Origin: Taudactylus pleione
Lineage: Eukaryota > Chordata > Amphibia > Anura > Myobatrachidae
Reading direction: 5' to 3'
NCBI GenBank assembly: GCA_031769625.1
Contig: JAUIMM010000213.1
Location: forward strand, 5,413,501 to 5,477,500
Length of the DNA stretch: 64,000 nt
Below, in pieces: positions 22,985-32,825 of the stretch. Under the pieces are notes generated by a model. It had not been told where the DNA came from. It did not search any database and saw only the letters and a program-made list of their open reading frames with translations. The translations under genes were made by a program, and so were the position numbers. Within the stretch, counting starts at the first letter, position 1, and each line of letters starts with the position of its first letter.

Positions 22985-23480
22985 TTAGTCAATACCGAGC
23001 GCCCTGTGCCACTCCTGCCCCCCTGAACATATGACATCACACAAGGGGACGAGGTTGCTGGCAGGAGATTTAATGATTTCCAGCAAAGGAGAACTGGAGT
23101 AATGGTAGGATGAAAATGAGGGAGGGAGAGAACTCAATTGGAGGGAGTCTTCCTCTTTAGCAACCCATTGTTTAGAGTCTTTCATCCTGGTCCACTCACG
23201 GATTCTGGTCAGGATACCAGCTTGGAAGTAGGCTTTAATGTGTGGTAAACGAAGACCACCCCTGAGTTTCCCTCAAATGAAAACATTGCGCCTAACATGT
23301 GGGTATTTTTCAGCCCAGATAAAGTTCTGTATCAAGGTCTGCACATTTTGGAGCTATGAGTTAGGAGTGGACCATGTATTGATAGGTTTGGAAGATATAG
23401 AGCAGTCTTGGAAGAGTATTAATTGTTACTTCATTTATTCTGCCGAGCCATAAGAGTTGTTTAGGAGCCCATCACTTATG
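22985..23480 (-). pseudogene. L1/Tx1-like LINE ORF2, C-terminal fragment
   Basis: The minus strand, across several shifted frames, gives a LPHIKAYFQAGILTRI-like run followed by a REWTRM segment, preceded by WAEKYPHVRRN. This resembles the post-RT region of L1/Tx1-type ORF2 (the GLGLPNIKAYYQA pattern). The RT of the same lineage lies at 31017-31980 on the same strand, so one LINE appears to have been split by about 7 kb of later insertions. Confidence 0.6.
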
Positions 23481-23836
23481 GCATACCTCCCAACATTTGC
23501 AGGCAAGGAGTCGGGACAAGTGCGTGCCGAAAACGCGCGCACCCAGAAAGGGAGAGTGGCCTGCTCATAAATGGGGCATGGTCTGATGACATGCCCCCGT
23601 TTACATCACTAATGGGGCGTGCCCTGCATCTCCGAGATGCTGGGCTGCCCCCGGGCTTCATCTGTACTGTAAATAGATGCTGTGAGCATGCGCACAGCAT
23701 CTATTCTCGCTCTGCATACACGCTGCTCTGCTATGCAGAGCAACGGTGTATGCTTCCCCCAACTTCCCCCCCACTGCGGGACACTGCGGCCCACGGGACT
23801 GTCCCGCTAAATGCGGGACAGTTGGGAGGTATGCTT
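23480..23836. repeat. MITE, ends CATACCTCCCAAC
   Basis: Inverted ends GCATACCTCCCAACA and TTGGGAGGTATGC, flanked by CTTATGG on both sides (about 23474-23480 and 23834-23840). It holds the hairpin CAGCATCTATT/AATAGATGCTG. It interrupts the L1/Tx1-like LINE. A fragment with the same end lies near 32384. Confidence 0.65.
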
Positions 23837-24003
23837 ATGGTCAGAATTAAGGGTTTTAAATACAGTAGGGGGGAGTAGTTAATATGAGTGTGTCTGATGG
23901 GTCATTAGTAATTTGAATCCCCAGTTATTGTATATAGGAAGGGTGCCAAGTGAATGGAAAGGTAAGTTTGAGGCGATCTATGATCTGAGAAGAGGAGGAA
24001 ATT

Positions 24004-25271
24004 AACAAAAATGGCAGCTGCTCAATCAATCTAGCAGTACTAATCAGGTGCATGAAAGGGAGGGGTCATACTAAGTAGCAAAAGGAGGGGGATTTAACCC
24101 CCTATTGTACCTCAGCACACTGAATAATACCACGTCACGGCTTCTCTGTTACCTGATTAGTACTGCTAGATTGATTGAGCAGCTGCCATTTTTTTTTTTT
24201 TTGTTATGAGTTGCATGAAGGAGCCAGCATTAGTAGGGCATGCTGGTTCTAGTAGTGCTAGTTGGAGTTCCCAGGGGTGACTCCCAGGTAAGCTGGCTCT
24301 CAATTTGGATGCATTTATGCGCCCCGGACGTGAACCCCTTAGTGTTAGGGACTGCTGGTAACAGAGAAGCCGTGACGTGGCCCAGCAGCCTCCCATGTAT
24401 TTGCAAATGCATGCAACTAATATCTCTGAATTTCTATGACCATATAGTCTTCATATAGTGTTGCAGGTATTATTCAGTGTGCTGAGGTACAATAGGGGGT
24501 TAAATCCCCCTCCTTTTGCTACTTAGTATGACCCCTCCCTTTCATGCACCTGATTAGTACTGATAGATTGATTGAGCAGCTGCCATTTTTGTTTGTTTGT
24601 TATGAGTTGCATGAAGCAGCCAGCATTAGTAGGGCATGCTGGTTCTAGTAGTGCTAGTTGGAGTTCCCAGGGGTGACTCCCAGGTAAGCTGGCTCTCAAT
24701 TTGGATGCATTTATGTATGTGCCTTTATCATGAGGCCTTACATTTGACAAAATTATATATGTGCCTTTATCATGAGGCCTTATAATTGGTATATTTTACA
24801 TTTGGGGTGAGCGTTTGGGTGTAGGGCCCACGGGACTGGTCTGGCTGGGCCTCCTCAGGGCATCACCACTTAATACACATAGTTGCTTTTCACATCACCT
24901 TTTATGTTTGTTTATTATTCATGTATTTTTTCACATATATTTTAACCTCTCATTCCACACTTAATGATTACTCACACACAGCTATATTTTACACTGCACT
25001 GTCACTCTTTTTCCATTTTCGTGTGATGCCCTGGGGGGGTCCTGGGCTGGACGTTTTATGGGGTGCACTGCGCCCCGGACGTAAACCCCTTAGTGTTAGG
25101 GACTGCTGGTAACAGAGAAGCCGTGACGTGGCCCAGCAGCCTCCCATGTATTTGCAAATGCATGCAACTAATATCTCTGAATTTCTATGACCATATAGTC
25201 TTCATATATTGTTGCAGGTATTATTCAGTGTGCTGAGGTACAATAGGGGGTTAAATCCCCCTCCTTTTGCT
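24004..25271. repeat. Internally duplicated composite repeat with 14-bp flanking repeat
   Basis: Flanked by AAGAGGAGGAAATT at 23990-24003 and 25272-25285. Inside, 24200-24318 repeats at 24598-24715, and 24324-24521 repeats at about 25073-25270 (near identical). The first 120 bases (about 24008-24128) are the inverse of 24466-24586. The 14-bp flank suggests LINE-type target-primed insertion or a duplication event. No coding capacity is recognised. Confidence 0.55.
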
Positions 25272-25432
25272 AAGAGGAGGAAATTGTCAGGATGCAGCCT
25301 GGGATCTGTCGCTACTCACCTCCGTGCCAGCATCCTTGGGTTTAGGTGTTCAGTCGCTGGGAGTGGAGGTGAGTGGTGGCTGAGTATTCTCCCCGGGGTC
25401 TGCTAGGGCTTCCGTGCGTGCATCCTGGTTCC

Positions 25433-26637
25433 GATGGTAGCGGGCATGGGCGCAGCCATGTTGGTCCACATCACCTGACTAGTCTCTCTCAATGGTAGCC
25501 CTGTGATCCAATGACCAGCTACCTTGGGGTATTTAGTCTCACTCCAGGAGCAGGAAGTCACTGTTCAACTTTGTTTCCCTAGTGGCTGTGATACCTTTGT
25601 TTGTTCCTGGTTCGAGTTATATTTGCTACCAGAGACTACCCACTATGTATTTTATCAGTGTTAGTTCGAATAAGCCTACAGCTTATTTCCAGGGCTACTC
25701 CGGTGTCCTATCTATGTCCTGATGTCCAGCCTTATCATTCTGTGTTTGCCTGCGTCTGGGACTCCAGCGTCCTATGATTATATTACTGCATCTGTACTGT
25801 CAGCTACAGCATTATCTAGACATCTCCTAGAGTGCTCCAAATCTACATACCCCTGTGTGCTATTATCTCTCCCTCGAGTTTGTTTTAATTTTACTACCAG
25901 CTACCTCTGCTTGTGTTCTCCCACTGACAGGATTAATTTCCACCATCAGTACTTCATCCAGTATAAGTTTCCAGTTTCTTTGCCCCATGCTCTCCGTGCG
26001 TCTGGATTCACAGTGCACAGTGTACTCAGGGCCCGATTCAGACCCGTTCGCTAGGCTGTGTTCGCACGTAGCCTGACGAAATTTGCAATCTGCGCAAACG
26101 TATAAGACACAGTGCGCATGCGCGAACCAGTCCATGCAATCGCAAAGCGATCGCCCCTTGTACATAGACGCCTCGCTAGAATGAGTGACAGGACGAGCCG
26201 TTTGTGGGTGGGATGCAGGAGTGTCTGTGCGTCTGAACACCGTTTCAGAGGTGTGCATAATTAAGATGCAAAATCAGCATACACGTCACATGGCTGAATT
26301 ACACACAGCAGCACTCGCAGTGCTTGCGGTAGGGTATGGTCCGCCACAAATGCTGCGAATGGGTCAGATGTTACTCGATGTTACCGATTGTTTTATACAC
26401 TTCCTGGAGATGACGTGTGTTACTAAGGGAAAGTGGGCATCTTGTGACAGGCTGGTGGGCATCTACATACACCCCGCGATCGCACGCCAAGACATAGTGA
26501 GCATGCTAATGTTTTGCCATGCGATCGCGGGATTTGTATACTTTGGCAGCTGACGGCCGCGTGCGAACACATCTAGCGTGTGGGTCTGAATCAGACCCTC
26601 AGTACACTAAATTGCATCTGAATTCACAGAGCACTAA
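25433..26637 (+). repeat. Left LTR-like repeat (interrupted)
   Basis: From GGTAGCGGGCATGGG (25434) to GTGTACTCA (26028), then after a MITE from AGTACACTAAATTGCATCTG (26601) to about 26637, it matches 29893-30510 in order. Differences include small indels, so the two copies are old. The part 25285-25432 has no counterpart in the right copy, so the right copy is truncated or replaced there. Confidence 0.72.
26029..26598. repeat. PIF-like MITE in the left LTR
   Basis: Ends GGGCCCGATTCAGACC and GGTCTGAATCAGACCC, flanked by TCA at 26026-26028 and 26599-26601. Comparison with 30485-30500 shows the uninterrupted target, which confirms the insertion. The interior shares words with the copies at 36973, 38497 and 42036 (for example the CATGGCTG/GCGATCGC palindromes). 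Confidence 0.8.
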
Positions 26638-27203
26638 GGGGGTGATTCAGACCCGGACGCTCTCTCGAAGCCAACAGGGGCTGGGTATGCAAATTCCACG
26701 ATCGCACGGCAAGGCTTAAGGACGCCCTCTATGTCTTAGAGAGCGATGGCAGAGCGAACGCACGCTGGTCTAAAGACGCCCACTTTTCTTTCTTAGCACA
26801 CATCATCTCCAGGAAGTGTATGATTAATCAGTAACATCGAGAGCCATTGGAGCTGCTCGCAGCCCTTGAGGTAGACCCTACCCCACGGCAAGCACTACGA
26901 TCACTGCAGGCTGAAATACAACCAAGTGACGTGTACAATGACGCTTCCATGCTAATTATGCACATCCATAAAATGCCGTTTTGATACCCAGACAACCCTG
27001 CGTACACAGCACAACTCCCACCTTCACATGCACCTTCCCCTGTTACCACCCACATATTATCTGTCACTCCAGCATCCATATGTGTACTATGAGCGCACAA
27101 TTCCCGAGCGCAGTGAGTGTCTCGCACATGCGCATATTGACACATACGCAGACGAGCGACTATCGGCCATAGCGTGCGCTCACGGCTTAGCGTCCAGGTC
27201 TGA
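26638..27203. repeat. PIF-like MITE, right end damaged
   Basis: Left end GGGGGTGATTCAGACCCGGACGC follows TAA. The right end reads GCGTCCAGGTCTGATTTTTC, where the usual GAATCAGGCCC end is lost. It separates the left LTR from the interior. Open frames across it on the minus strand (26828-27235) are not genes. Confidence 0.65.
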
Positions 27204-27409
27204 TTTTTCTTCGGAGTTTCATTCTCAAATACCACCTACTTCCACCGAAGAACTTCTTCCTGACTGTACTAGCCAATCTCTCAATTGCCCTCTGTCTTCC
27301 CAGTTTCCTAATGTTTGTAATTTTGTACTGTTAGCTAATTTCTACCGACTTCTAGAACAGCTTCAAAGTCTTCTCCCTAATTTTTTTCATATTCTTCCCG
27401 AGTCTTCTG

Positions 27410-27682
27410 GTGTTACTCCTGATTTTTATTAAAACCTGTTTAATACAGAACAAAGTAAAACATCAAAGCTTCCCACGTCCTAAGCTTACTGAGGCTGAGC
27501 GCCAGCAGCGCCGAGAGTTACATCTTTGTTTATATTGTGGGAGTGCTGACCACTTTATTAAGGACTGTTCCATCACCAACCAAGAAGTGAGGGTGATTGT
27601 GAGACTCTCAATGTACGTGTTTTCAGCTCCTTCATTCAACCGTTTGCAGCTTCAGTTTTCTCGGCTCCAGGCAAGGAGGTAG
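27410..27682 (+). pseudogene. gag zinc-knuckle fragment
   Basis: A 90-codon frame with RPKLTEAERQQRRELHLC followed by CLYCGSADHFIKDC, a C-x2-C-x4-H-x4-C knuckle (about 27530-27575). The LTEaERQxRRxLxLCLYCG lead-in is typical of sushi-type Ty3/gypsy gag, where the knuckle binds RNA. It should lie after the capsid, but here the capsid-like piece is downstream (28928-29160), so the order is reversed. The N-terminal residues before RPKL are not recognised. Confidence 0.75.
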
Positions 27683-27689
27683 TGCCTTC

Positions 27690-28080
27690 TAAGCAAAACA
27701 AGTTTCAAGTGTATGATTGGGGTCCCGTTACCAGATGATTTTACCCTCGATTAAGGCATTTAGGGAGAATATTCCAACCTTCTAAAGTCGTAGAGACACT
27801 ACCTTCAGTCAGTTCTGGTCTCAATCTGGAGGATGCCTGTGCTAATCTCAGTTCAGTTATTCCCAGTTCCAATGAGATACACTCCAACACCCTGAGAGGG
27901 CATGGGACTCATCAACCCCAGCCCTCAGTGCCAGTTGGGGTACTCCATTCCAAAGTTTCTAGTGGAAGTTTTAATGTCATAGAGGCAGTTGCAAAACCCA
28001 GACAGTCACTTCTTGATGGCGCCTCCGAACTAGTTACCAGCATGGTTCAAGTTCAAGAAGGACCATCTGAGCAATTGGAT
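27690..28080 (+). pseudogene. Unrecognised retroelement coding fragment
   Basis: Mostly open on the plus strand after the knuckle, with at least one stop (near 27735). It is Ser/Pro/Gln-rich with no known domain. It leads into the 10-residue repeats from 28080, so I take it as part of the same retroelement protein. Confidence 0.35.
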
Positions 28081-28084
28081 TTAG

Positions 28085-28400
28085 TTTCTCCCAATTCAAG
28101 TTTCACACTCCAGGAGGGGCTCTCAAGTTTTTCACCCCAAGAAGGGGTTTCAAGTTCCTCTCCCCAGGAGGGGGTCTCAAGTTTCTCACCCCATGAGGGG
28201 GTTTTCTAGTTTTTCAAACCAAGAAGGGGCCTCAAGTCTCGCAGCCCAGGAGGGGGTCTCAAGTCTCTCACTCAGGAGGGGGTCTTACGTTTTTCACCTC
28301 AAGAGGAAGTTTCAAATCTTGCATCTCAAGAGGGAGTTTCAAGTTTCGCCCCCGAGGGGGTTCCCAGAAATATGCCTCAGGAGGAAGCTTCGACTAGTCT
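28085..28400 (+). repeat. Coding minisatellite, unit FSPQEGVSS
   Basis: About ten imperfect units of 30 bases around CCCCAGGAGGGGGTCTCAAG. In frame they read S-F-S-P-Q-E-G-V-S-S. The frame shifts once near 28200 and again near 28265, after which the protein repeat is lost although the DNA repeat goes on. The unit length being a multiple of three suggests it expanded while coding. Confidence 0.75.
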
Positions 28401-28496
28401 GCCTATTCCTGGTGGGGATTTCCCTTTGTCCACTGTTATATGCACTTCACAAGTTTCAATTTCTCAGGAGCTCACTCTTAAAGTTTGTCATATCAA

Positions 28497-28724
28497 GCAA
28501 ATTCCCCAGGGAGCAGATAATTGCTTGGAAGGTCTAAAACGTTAATAGAAAGCTATGGAGGCAAGGTTTTTGAGAATATTAGCAGTAAGATCAATTACCT
28601 CATCATGGGCCGTGATGGTGGGGAGTCCAACCAGAAGAAAGCAAATGACTTTGGGTCTAAGATCATTGATGAAGATGGCTTATTTGAATAAATAAATACT
28701 TCGGTCAACAGGAAGTCATCGTCT
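28497..28724 (+). pseudogene. RFC1: RFC1 BRCT-domain fragment inside the retroelement
   Basis: The translation contains KQIPQGADNCLEGL (about 28494-28536), then after a frame change LIESYGGKVFENIS, NYLIMGRDGG and SKIIDEDGLFE (28542-28688). This is the BRCT domain of replication factor C subunit 1, where the large clamp-loader subunit has GAENCLEGL, LIERYGGKV, NYLVMGRD and TKIIDEDGLL. About 16 codons that should lie between LEGL and the LIE segment are absent and the frame shifts. A TAA stop is at 28689-28691; weak similarity goes on to about 28724. No intron is visible. It is a captured or retroposed host fragment, not a working gene. Confidence 0.82.
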
Positions 28725-28806
28725 GAGCATTTCATTCCAGTGGACAACAACTTAGTCTAATACTAACTCCAATTCTCCTAAATCTCATTCTAGTTCTTCT
28801 GTTGTC

Positions 28807-29210
28807 TTGAGTGAAGAACATCAATCAAGTTTAGCTGAATCATTCAATCCTCAATCTATGAAATCTGAAGTTAGTTGTATTCCTGCTCCTGAGCATAATT
28901 CTACCTCCCAGGATTTATCGAACACACCTGTGTACATTCTATTTGATGGAGACACGATTCAATATTACGCGTTACTTGAACAATATATGGCCTTAATGGA
29001 AGCTAATCCTTCATGTGGTAGTACAACCTCTAACCTTGTTAAGTTCCTTCTTCTAAACTTCAGAGGAAAGGCGTTAGAGTGAGCTAATCCACTCATGGAG
29101 TCCAAAGACCCTATACCCTTAAATTTGAGACCTTTCAGTATGGCTCTCTATAAAGAATTTTCTCCCTCATTTCTGCCTTCTGGAACCACCTCTGATGAAA
29201 TTTCTAGTGC
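28807..29210 (+). pseudogene. gag capsid-like fragment
   Basis: Ser-rich leader, then VYILFDGDTIQYYALLEQYM, NLVKFLLLNFRGKALE and, after a TGA at 29080-29082, ANPLMESKDPI and FSMALYKEF. In sushi-type gag the GKALEWA segment has Trp where this copy has TGA, a simple nonsense change. The order looks like the capsid N-terminal half (helices with LLxxLxGKALEWA). It lies downstream of the zinc knuckle, the reverse of normal gag order. Confidence 0.6.
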
Positions 29211-29298
29211 AAGTTAACCATCCACAGATATTAAACTCAGAAACACAGCTTTACTTCCTTCTCAAGATTGTACGGTACAGGATCAATCAGTCCGAAAG

Positions 29299-29634
29299 AT
29301 GAAGCCTCGAAGAAATATTAAGAACCAGCAATCAGACACTATCAGAGTTGGTTACGCTTCCTTTTGTTCATCTCCAAAGTCCTCCGAGATTTCTAGTCAT
29401 GACGATTCTTCCAATCTTCCATTGGATACGGACTTGGAGTCGGAATTCGATCCTATACAAAGCAATGTCCCGTTTTCTGAGGATCCTCTGTTGTTTGAGC
29501 CTATCCTTCTGAGTCATGTATTCTCCCAGGAGTTACCTATGAGAAGTATGACTGTTCAGAAGAAAAAAACATCCTTTCGTTCAAGATATAAACTTAAGAT
29601 TGGTACCTCTACAGTTCCTCATACCAAGTCTTGA
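29299..29634 (+). pseudogene. gag C-terminal-like fragment
   Basis: 111 codons, very Ser-rich with acidic stretches and a basic end (RSRYKLKIG). No domain was recognised. It lies in the same direction just before the right LTR-like repeat, so it is probably the tail of the retroelement protein. No protease or RT follows. Confidence 0.35.
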
Positions 29635-29639
29635 ATTTC

Positions 29640-29888
29640 CCGTGGTAGCAGTATGCAGTCGGGAAGCCGGTGAACCTAGGGTTAGGCACCCCCCCGGGGG
29701 ACTTAGGTTTAGGCGGCGGGGAAGGGGGTTAGTCACTGGGGGGGAAGGTTAGTGTTAGGCACCCCTAAGGGAGGGTTAGAATTAGGTTAGTAAGTACTTA
29801 CCTGGGACGATCAGGATTTTCAGCCTGTTCGGGCAGCCGCTGTCGGGATTTGAACCGCTGGCCAGGGGTCCGGCGGTAAATCATACCG
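29640..29888. repeat. Telomere-like dispersed repeat with tRNA B-box-like site
   Basis: Reverse-oriented copy: GGGTTAGGCACCCCCCC and TTAGGTTTAGGCGGCGGGG units, then AGTACTTACCTGGGACGATC, and GGGATTTGAACCGCTGGCC, the reverse complement of a B-box-like GGTTCAAATCC. Short GTGGTAGC repeats lie at both ends (29642 and 29894). The family recurs at 13500-13690 and 44424-44985. Confidence 0.6.
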
Positions 29889-30510
29889 ATTCCGTGGTAG
29901 CGGGCATGGGCACAGCCATGTTGGTCCATATCACCTGAGTGGTCTCTCCCAATGGTAGCCCTGCAGTCACTCAGCTGATCCTCTGATCCAATGACCAGCT
30001 ACCTAGGGGTATTTAGTCTCACTCCAGGAGCAGGAAGTCGCTGTTCAACTTCATTTCCCTAGTGACTGATACCTTTGTTTGTTCTTGGTTCGAGTTATAT
30101 TTGCTACCAGAGACTACCCACTGTGTATTTTATCAGTGCTAGTTCGAATAAGCCTGCGGCTTGTTTTCAGGGCTAATCTGGTGTCCTATCTATGTCCGGA
30201 CGTCCAGCCTCATCATTCCGTGTTTGCCTGCATCTGGGACTCCAGCGTCCTGTGATTATATTTCCGCGGCTGGACTCTCAGGTATAGCATTATCTAGGCA
30301 TCTCCTCGAGTGTTCCAAGTCTAGATACCCATGTGTGCTATTATCTTTCCCTCAAGTTTGTTTTAGTTTTACTACCAACTACCTCTGCTTGTGTACCAGG
30401 ATTAATTTCCACCCTCAGTACTTCATCCAGTATAAGTTTCCAGTGTCTTTGCCCCATGCTCTCCTTGCGTCTGGATTCACAGTGCACTCAGTACACTAAA
30501 TTGCATCTGG
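29889..30510 (+). repeat. Right LTR-like repeat
   Basis: Matches 25433-26637 (without its MITE) through GTAGCGGGCATGGGC, the block CCAATGACCAGCTACC, TTCGAGTTATATTTGCTACC and TACTTCATCCAGTATAAG. It reads on beyond 30510 into sequence not kept in the left copy. Confidence 0.72.
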
Positions 30511-31016
30511 ATTCACAGTGTACCTGTTTCGCCACCTAGCGTCTGGATCCCCATTGCCCTTATTGCTCCAGTCTATGTCTGAATTCCCAGAGCATCATTC
30601 TAGGTTCAGCTTCATTGCACTTCCGTACACTATCCTGTGTTTATGTCTCCCTCTGTGTACTGATTACTAACATTACTTCTAGTGCCTCTCTAGTTTCTTG
30701 CTGAGTTTGTGTTCTTCTGTCTGTTTCCCACTGGTGCCGGATACCTGACCAAAGGGCCGTGACCTGCTTTCCGGGTGCAGCTTAAACCCAAATCCTGGGG
30801 GTCACTGGTGAACACCTCCCTGTAAGTTAGATTCCATGCCTTTAGTCAGGTCTCATCAACATCCGGTACTGGTGGACGAGGAAGGCATATATACAGGTCC
30901 TTCACCTACCTTACTCTGCAATCCCCTGGTCCGTGACTCCTACCCCCTGGCTTTAGTCCTCCATCTAAAGAATCCCAGTATCTGATTTCTGACATAAATG
31001 TTCAAGACCATAGATT

Positions 31017-31980
31017 TCAAATAATTTGCCTTAAAATTTGGGAACTTGTACATTTCTGAAACGCAAGCATTAAGTGTGGGGGGGATATAGCCAGGGATGA
31101 TATTGTAGCTAAATGGTCATCCATGAACCAGCTTATGTTCATCAGGCACCCCTGTCTAGTTCTGTTTCTGATTGGAAGTGATTCAAAGAGAATGCCATTG
31201 ATTTTGACTTTAGTGGATGTAGAGTCATACACTGCTATTATCCTGTGGAGGCTCACTGAACCCAACCCCATATGCCTAACTACTCCTGTCAGAAAGCCCC
31301 AATCAACTCTTTCAAATGCCTTCTCGGCATCAGTCGATAAGAGTATTGAGGAAGCAGAGCTGCGGGATGTGGAGTAGAGTAAATTGATTACTTTAGTTGT
31401 GTTATCTGGAGCTTCTCGGCTGAGAATAAAACCCCCACCTGATCACCATGAATTAATTTTAGAAGGAGAATCTGGAGTCTATTGGCTATAATTTTAGCGT
31501 ACAACTTCAGATCAATGTTGAGAAGGAAGAGTAGCCTATAGTTAGGGCATATGAAGGGGTATTTTCCCTCCTTGGCAATGACCACCATGTGAGCCTCCAG
31601 AGATTGTTGGGAGATTTTAAAGGAATCAGATGTTGAATCAAATGCCAGAAGCAAAAGGGAAGCCAAAAGGGGAAAGCCAATTTATTATGGAAAGTCTAAT
31701 AGTATGTGATGGAGAAGCCATCAGGACTTGGGATTTTCCCTGAGGCGGAGGACGAGATAGCCTGTTCTACTTCTTGTATGGTGAAGAATAGGTTGAGAAA
31801 GTGTCTGTCCGATGGGGAGAGTACTGGGTAACAGAGGACTAATAGTCAGCTATCTGGTCATTTGAGACAAGGCCTCAGATTGGGGAAGTGAACCAGCGAG
31901 ATCATTTTGTTTAGCATAGTATTTGTGGATTTGTGTTCTGTTTCAAGGTGTTGCATTTGTTGCAGCAAGGCAACTATCTG
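31017..31980 (-). pseudogene. L1/Tx1-like LINE RT fragment
   Basis: Minus-strand pieces read, N to C: a GKIPSPDGF segment (about 31735-31700), EAHMVVIAKEGK, NYRLLFLLNIDLKLYAKIIANRLQ split over two frames (about 31600-31450), and INGILFESLPIRNRTRQGC (about 31205-31150). These match L1/Tx1-type ORF2 RT motifs (GKxPGPDGf, NYRPISLLNxDxKxxxKILANRLQ, GtRQGCPLSP). Frameshifts separate them. On the same strand the C-terminal part lies at 22985-23480. Confidence 0.75.
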
Positions 31981-32530
31981 GGTGAGTTTTTATTTCTTCT
32001 TATAAGATCCCAACTGGATACATTTACCCCTAATAAAGAGAAATAGAACATATAGTGCACTTAACTACCAATTAAATGAAAGACCATTCAACATGGCAGT
32101 TCCTACAGTAGATTCTGCTACCTACTAAAATTAACACATAGAAAAAGGATTGTGGGGCACTCGTGAGAATAGATAAATTACTCTGGGGGCATACACAAAA
32201 CACTGGCCCAGGAGTGGCAGCCCATCTTTAAAGTAACCCCATAGGGAGTATCTAATTTTCAACCATCAAGGTCATTCTCACAGGTCTGGTAACACCATGA
32301 CCAGATATGTTACCAAAACAGATTTATTTTTTTTAACAAAGCTTAATTCTTGGAATAAGGCATGTGTGTAATGTAGTACCATACCTCCCAACATGTTGTC
32401 CAGAAGAAATTGGGCACTGCCTCTGGTAATAGACAGTGCTGCGCTGCCCATGCTGTAACGCTGTAAGTAACAGTGGCTGGCCCAAGGTGCTTGCATCTTT
32501 CACCCTGCCCATATTCCCAGCCCGCACCTC
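31981..32530. other. Gene-free stretch
   Basis: No gene. ACCATACCTCCCAACATG near 32380 is one end of the MITE family seen at 23480-23836; its partner end is absent. Confidence 0.4.
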
Positions 32531-32539
32531 TGCAGAGCA

Positions 32540-32825
32540 CCCTCATGCCCCTTTATATAGTTCAGAGCGCCCTTATATTACAGCCCAGAACCCAGCATAC
32601 ACAGAACACAGCCCAATCATGCCCATATACATGCCAGAGCCCCATTTTGCTCATATATGCCAGCCAGAGCCCTTCATGCCCATGTATGCCAGCTTTCTCA
32701 CACCCCTATACATGCCAGAGCTCCATTATGCACTTACATGCCAGCCCAGAACCTCTCATGCCCCTACATATGCCTCAGAGCCACCTCATGCAGTTGTATA
32801 CCAGCCCTATATGCCCTCTCCTTGG
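32540..32825. repeat. Minisatellite with CATGCCCCTATACATGCCAG units
   Basis: Irregular tandem units of about 30-35 bases carrying CCAGAGCCC and CATGCC. All three plus-strand frames stay open across it, which explains overlapping open frames at 32436-32929 rich in Pro, Cys and His. Not a gene. Confidence 0.6.

Larger units (their letters stand above)
25285..30930 (+). mobile_element. Defective Ty3/gypsy (sushi/Mag-like) LTR retroelement
   Basis: Starts with TGTCAGGATGCAGCC, a typical gypsy LTR beginning. Long direct repeats (25433-26637 and 29889-30510) flank an interior with a CCHC zinc knuckle, Ser-rich repeats, a fragment of host RFC1 and a capsid-like piece. No protease, RT or integrase was found, so it is non-autonomous. 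Two MITEs split the left repeat and a telomere-like repeat lies at the start of the right one. The end is not fixed; CCCTGGTCCGTGAC near 30926 is a possible LTR end. Confidence 0.6.
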
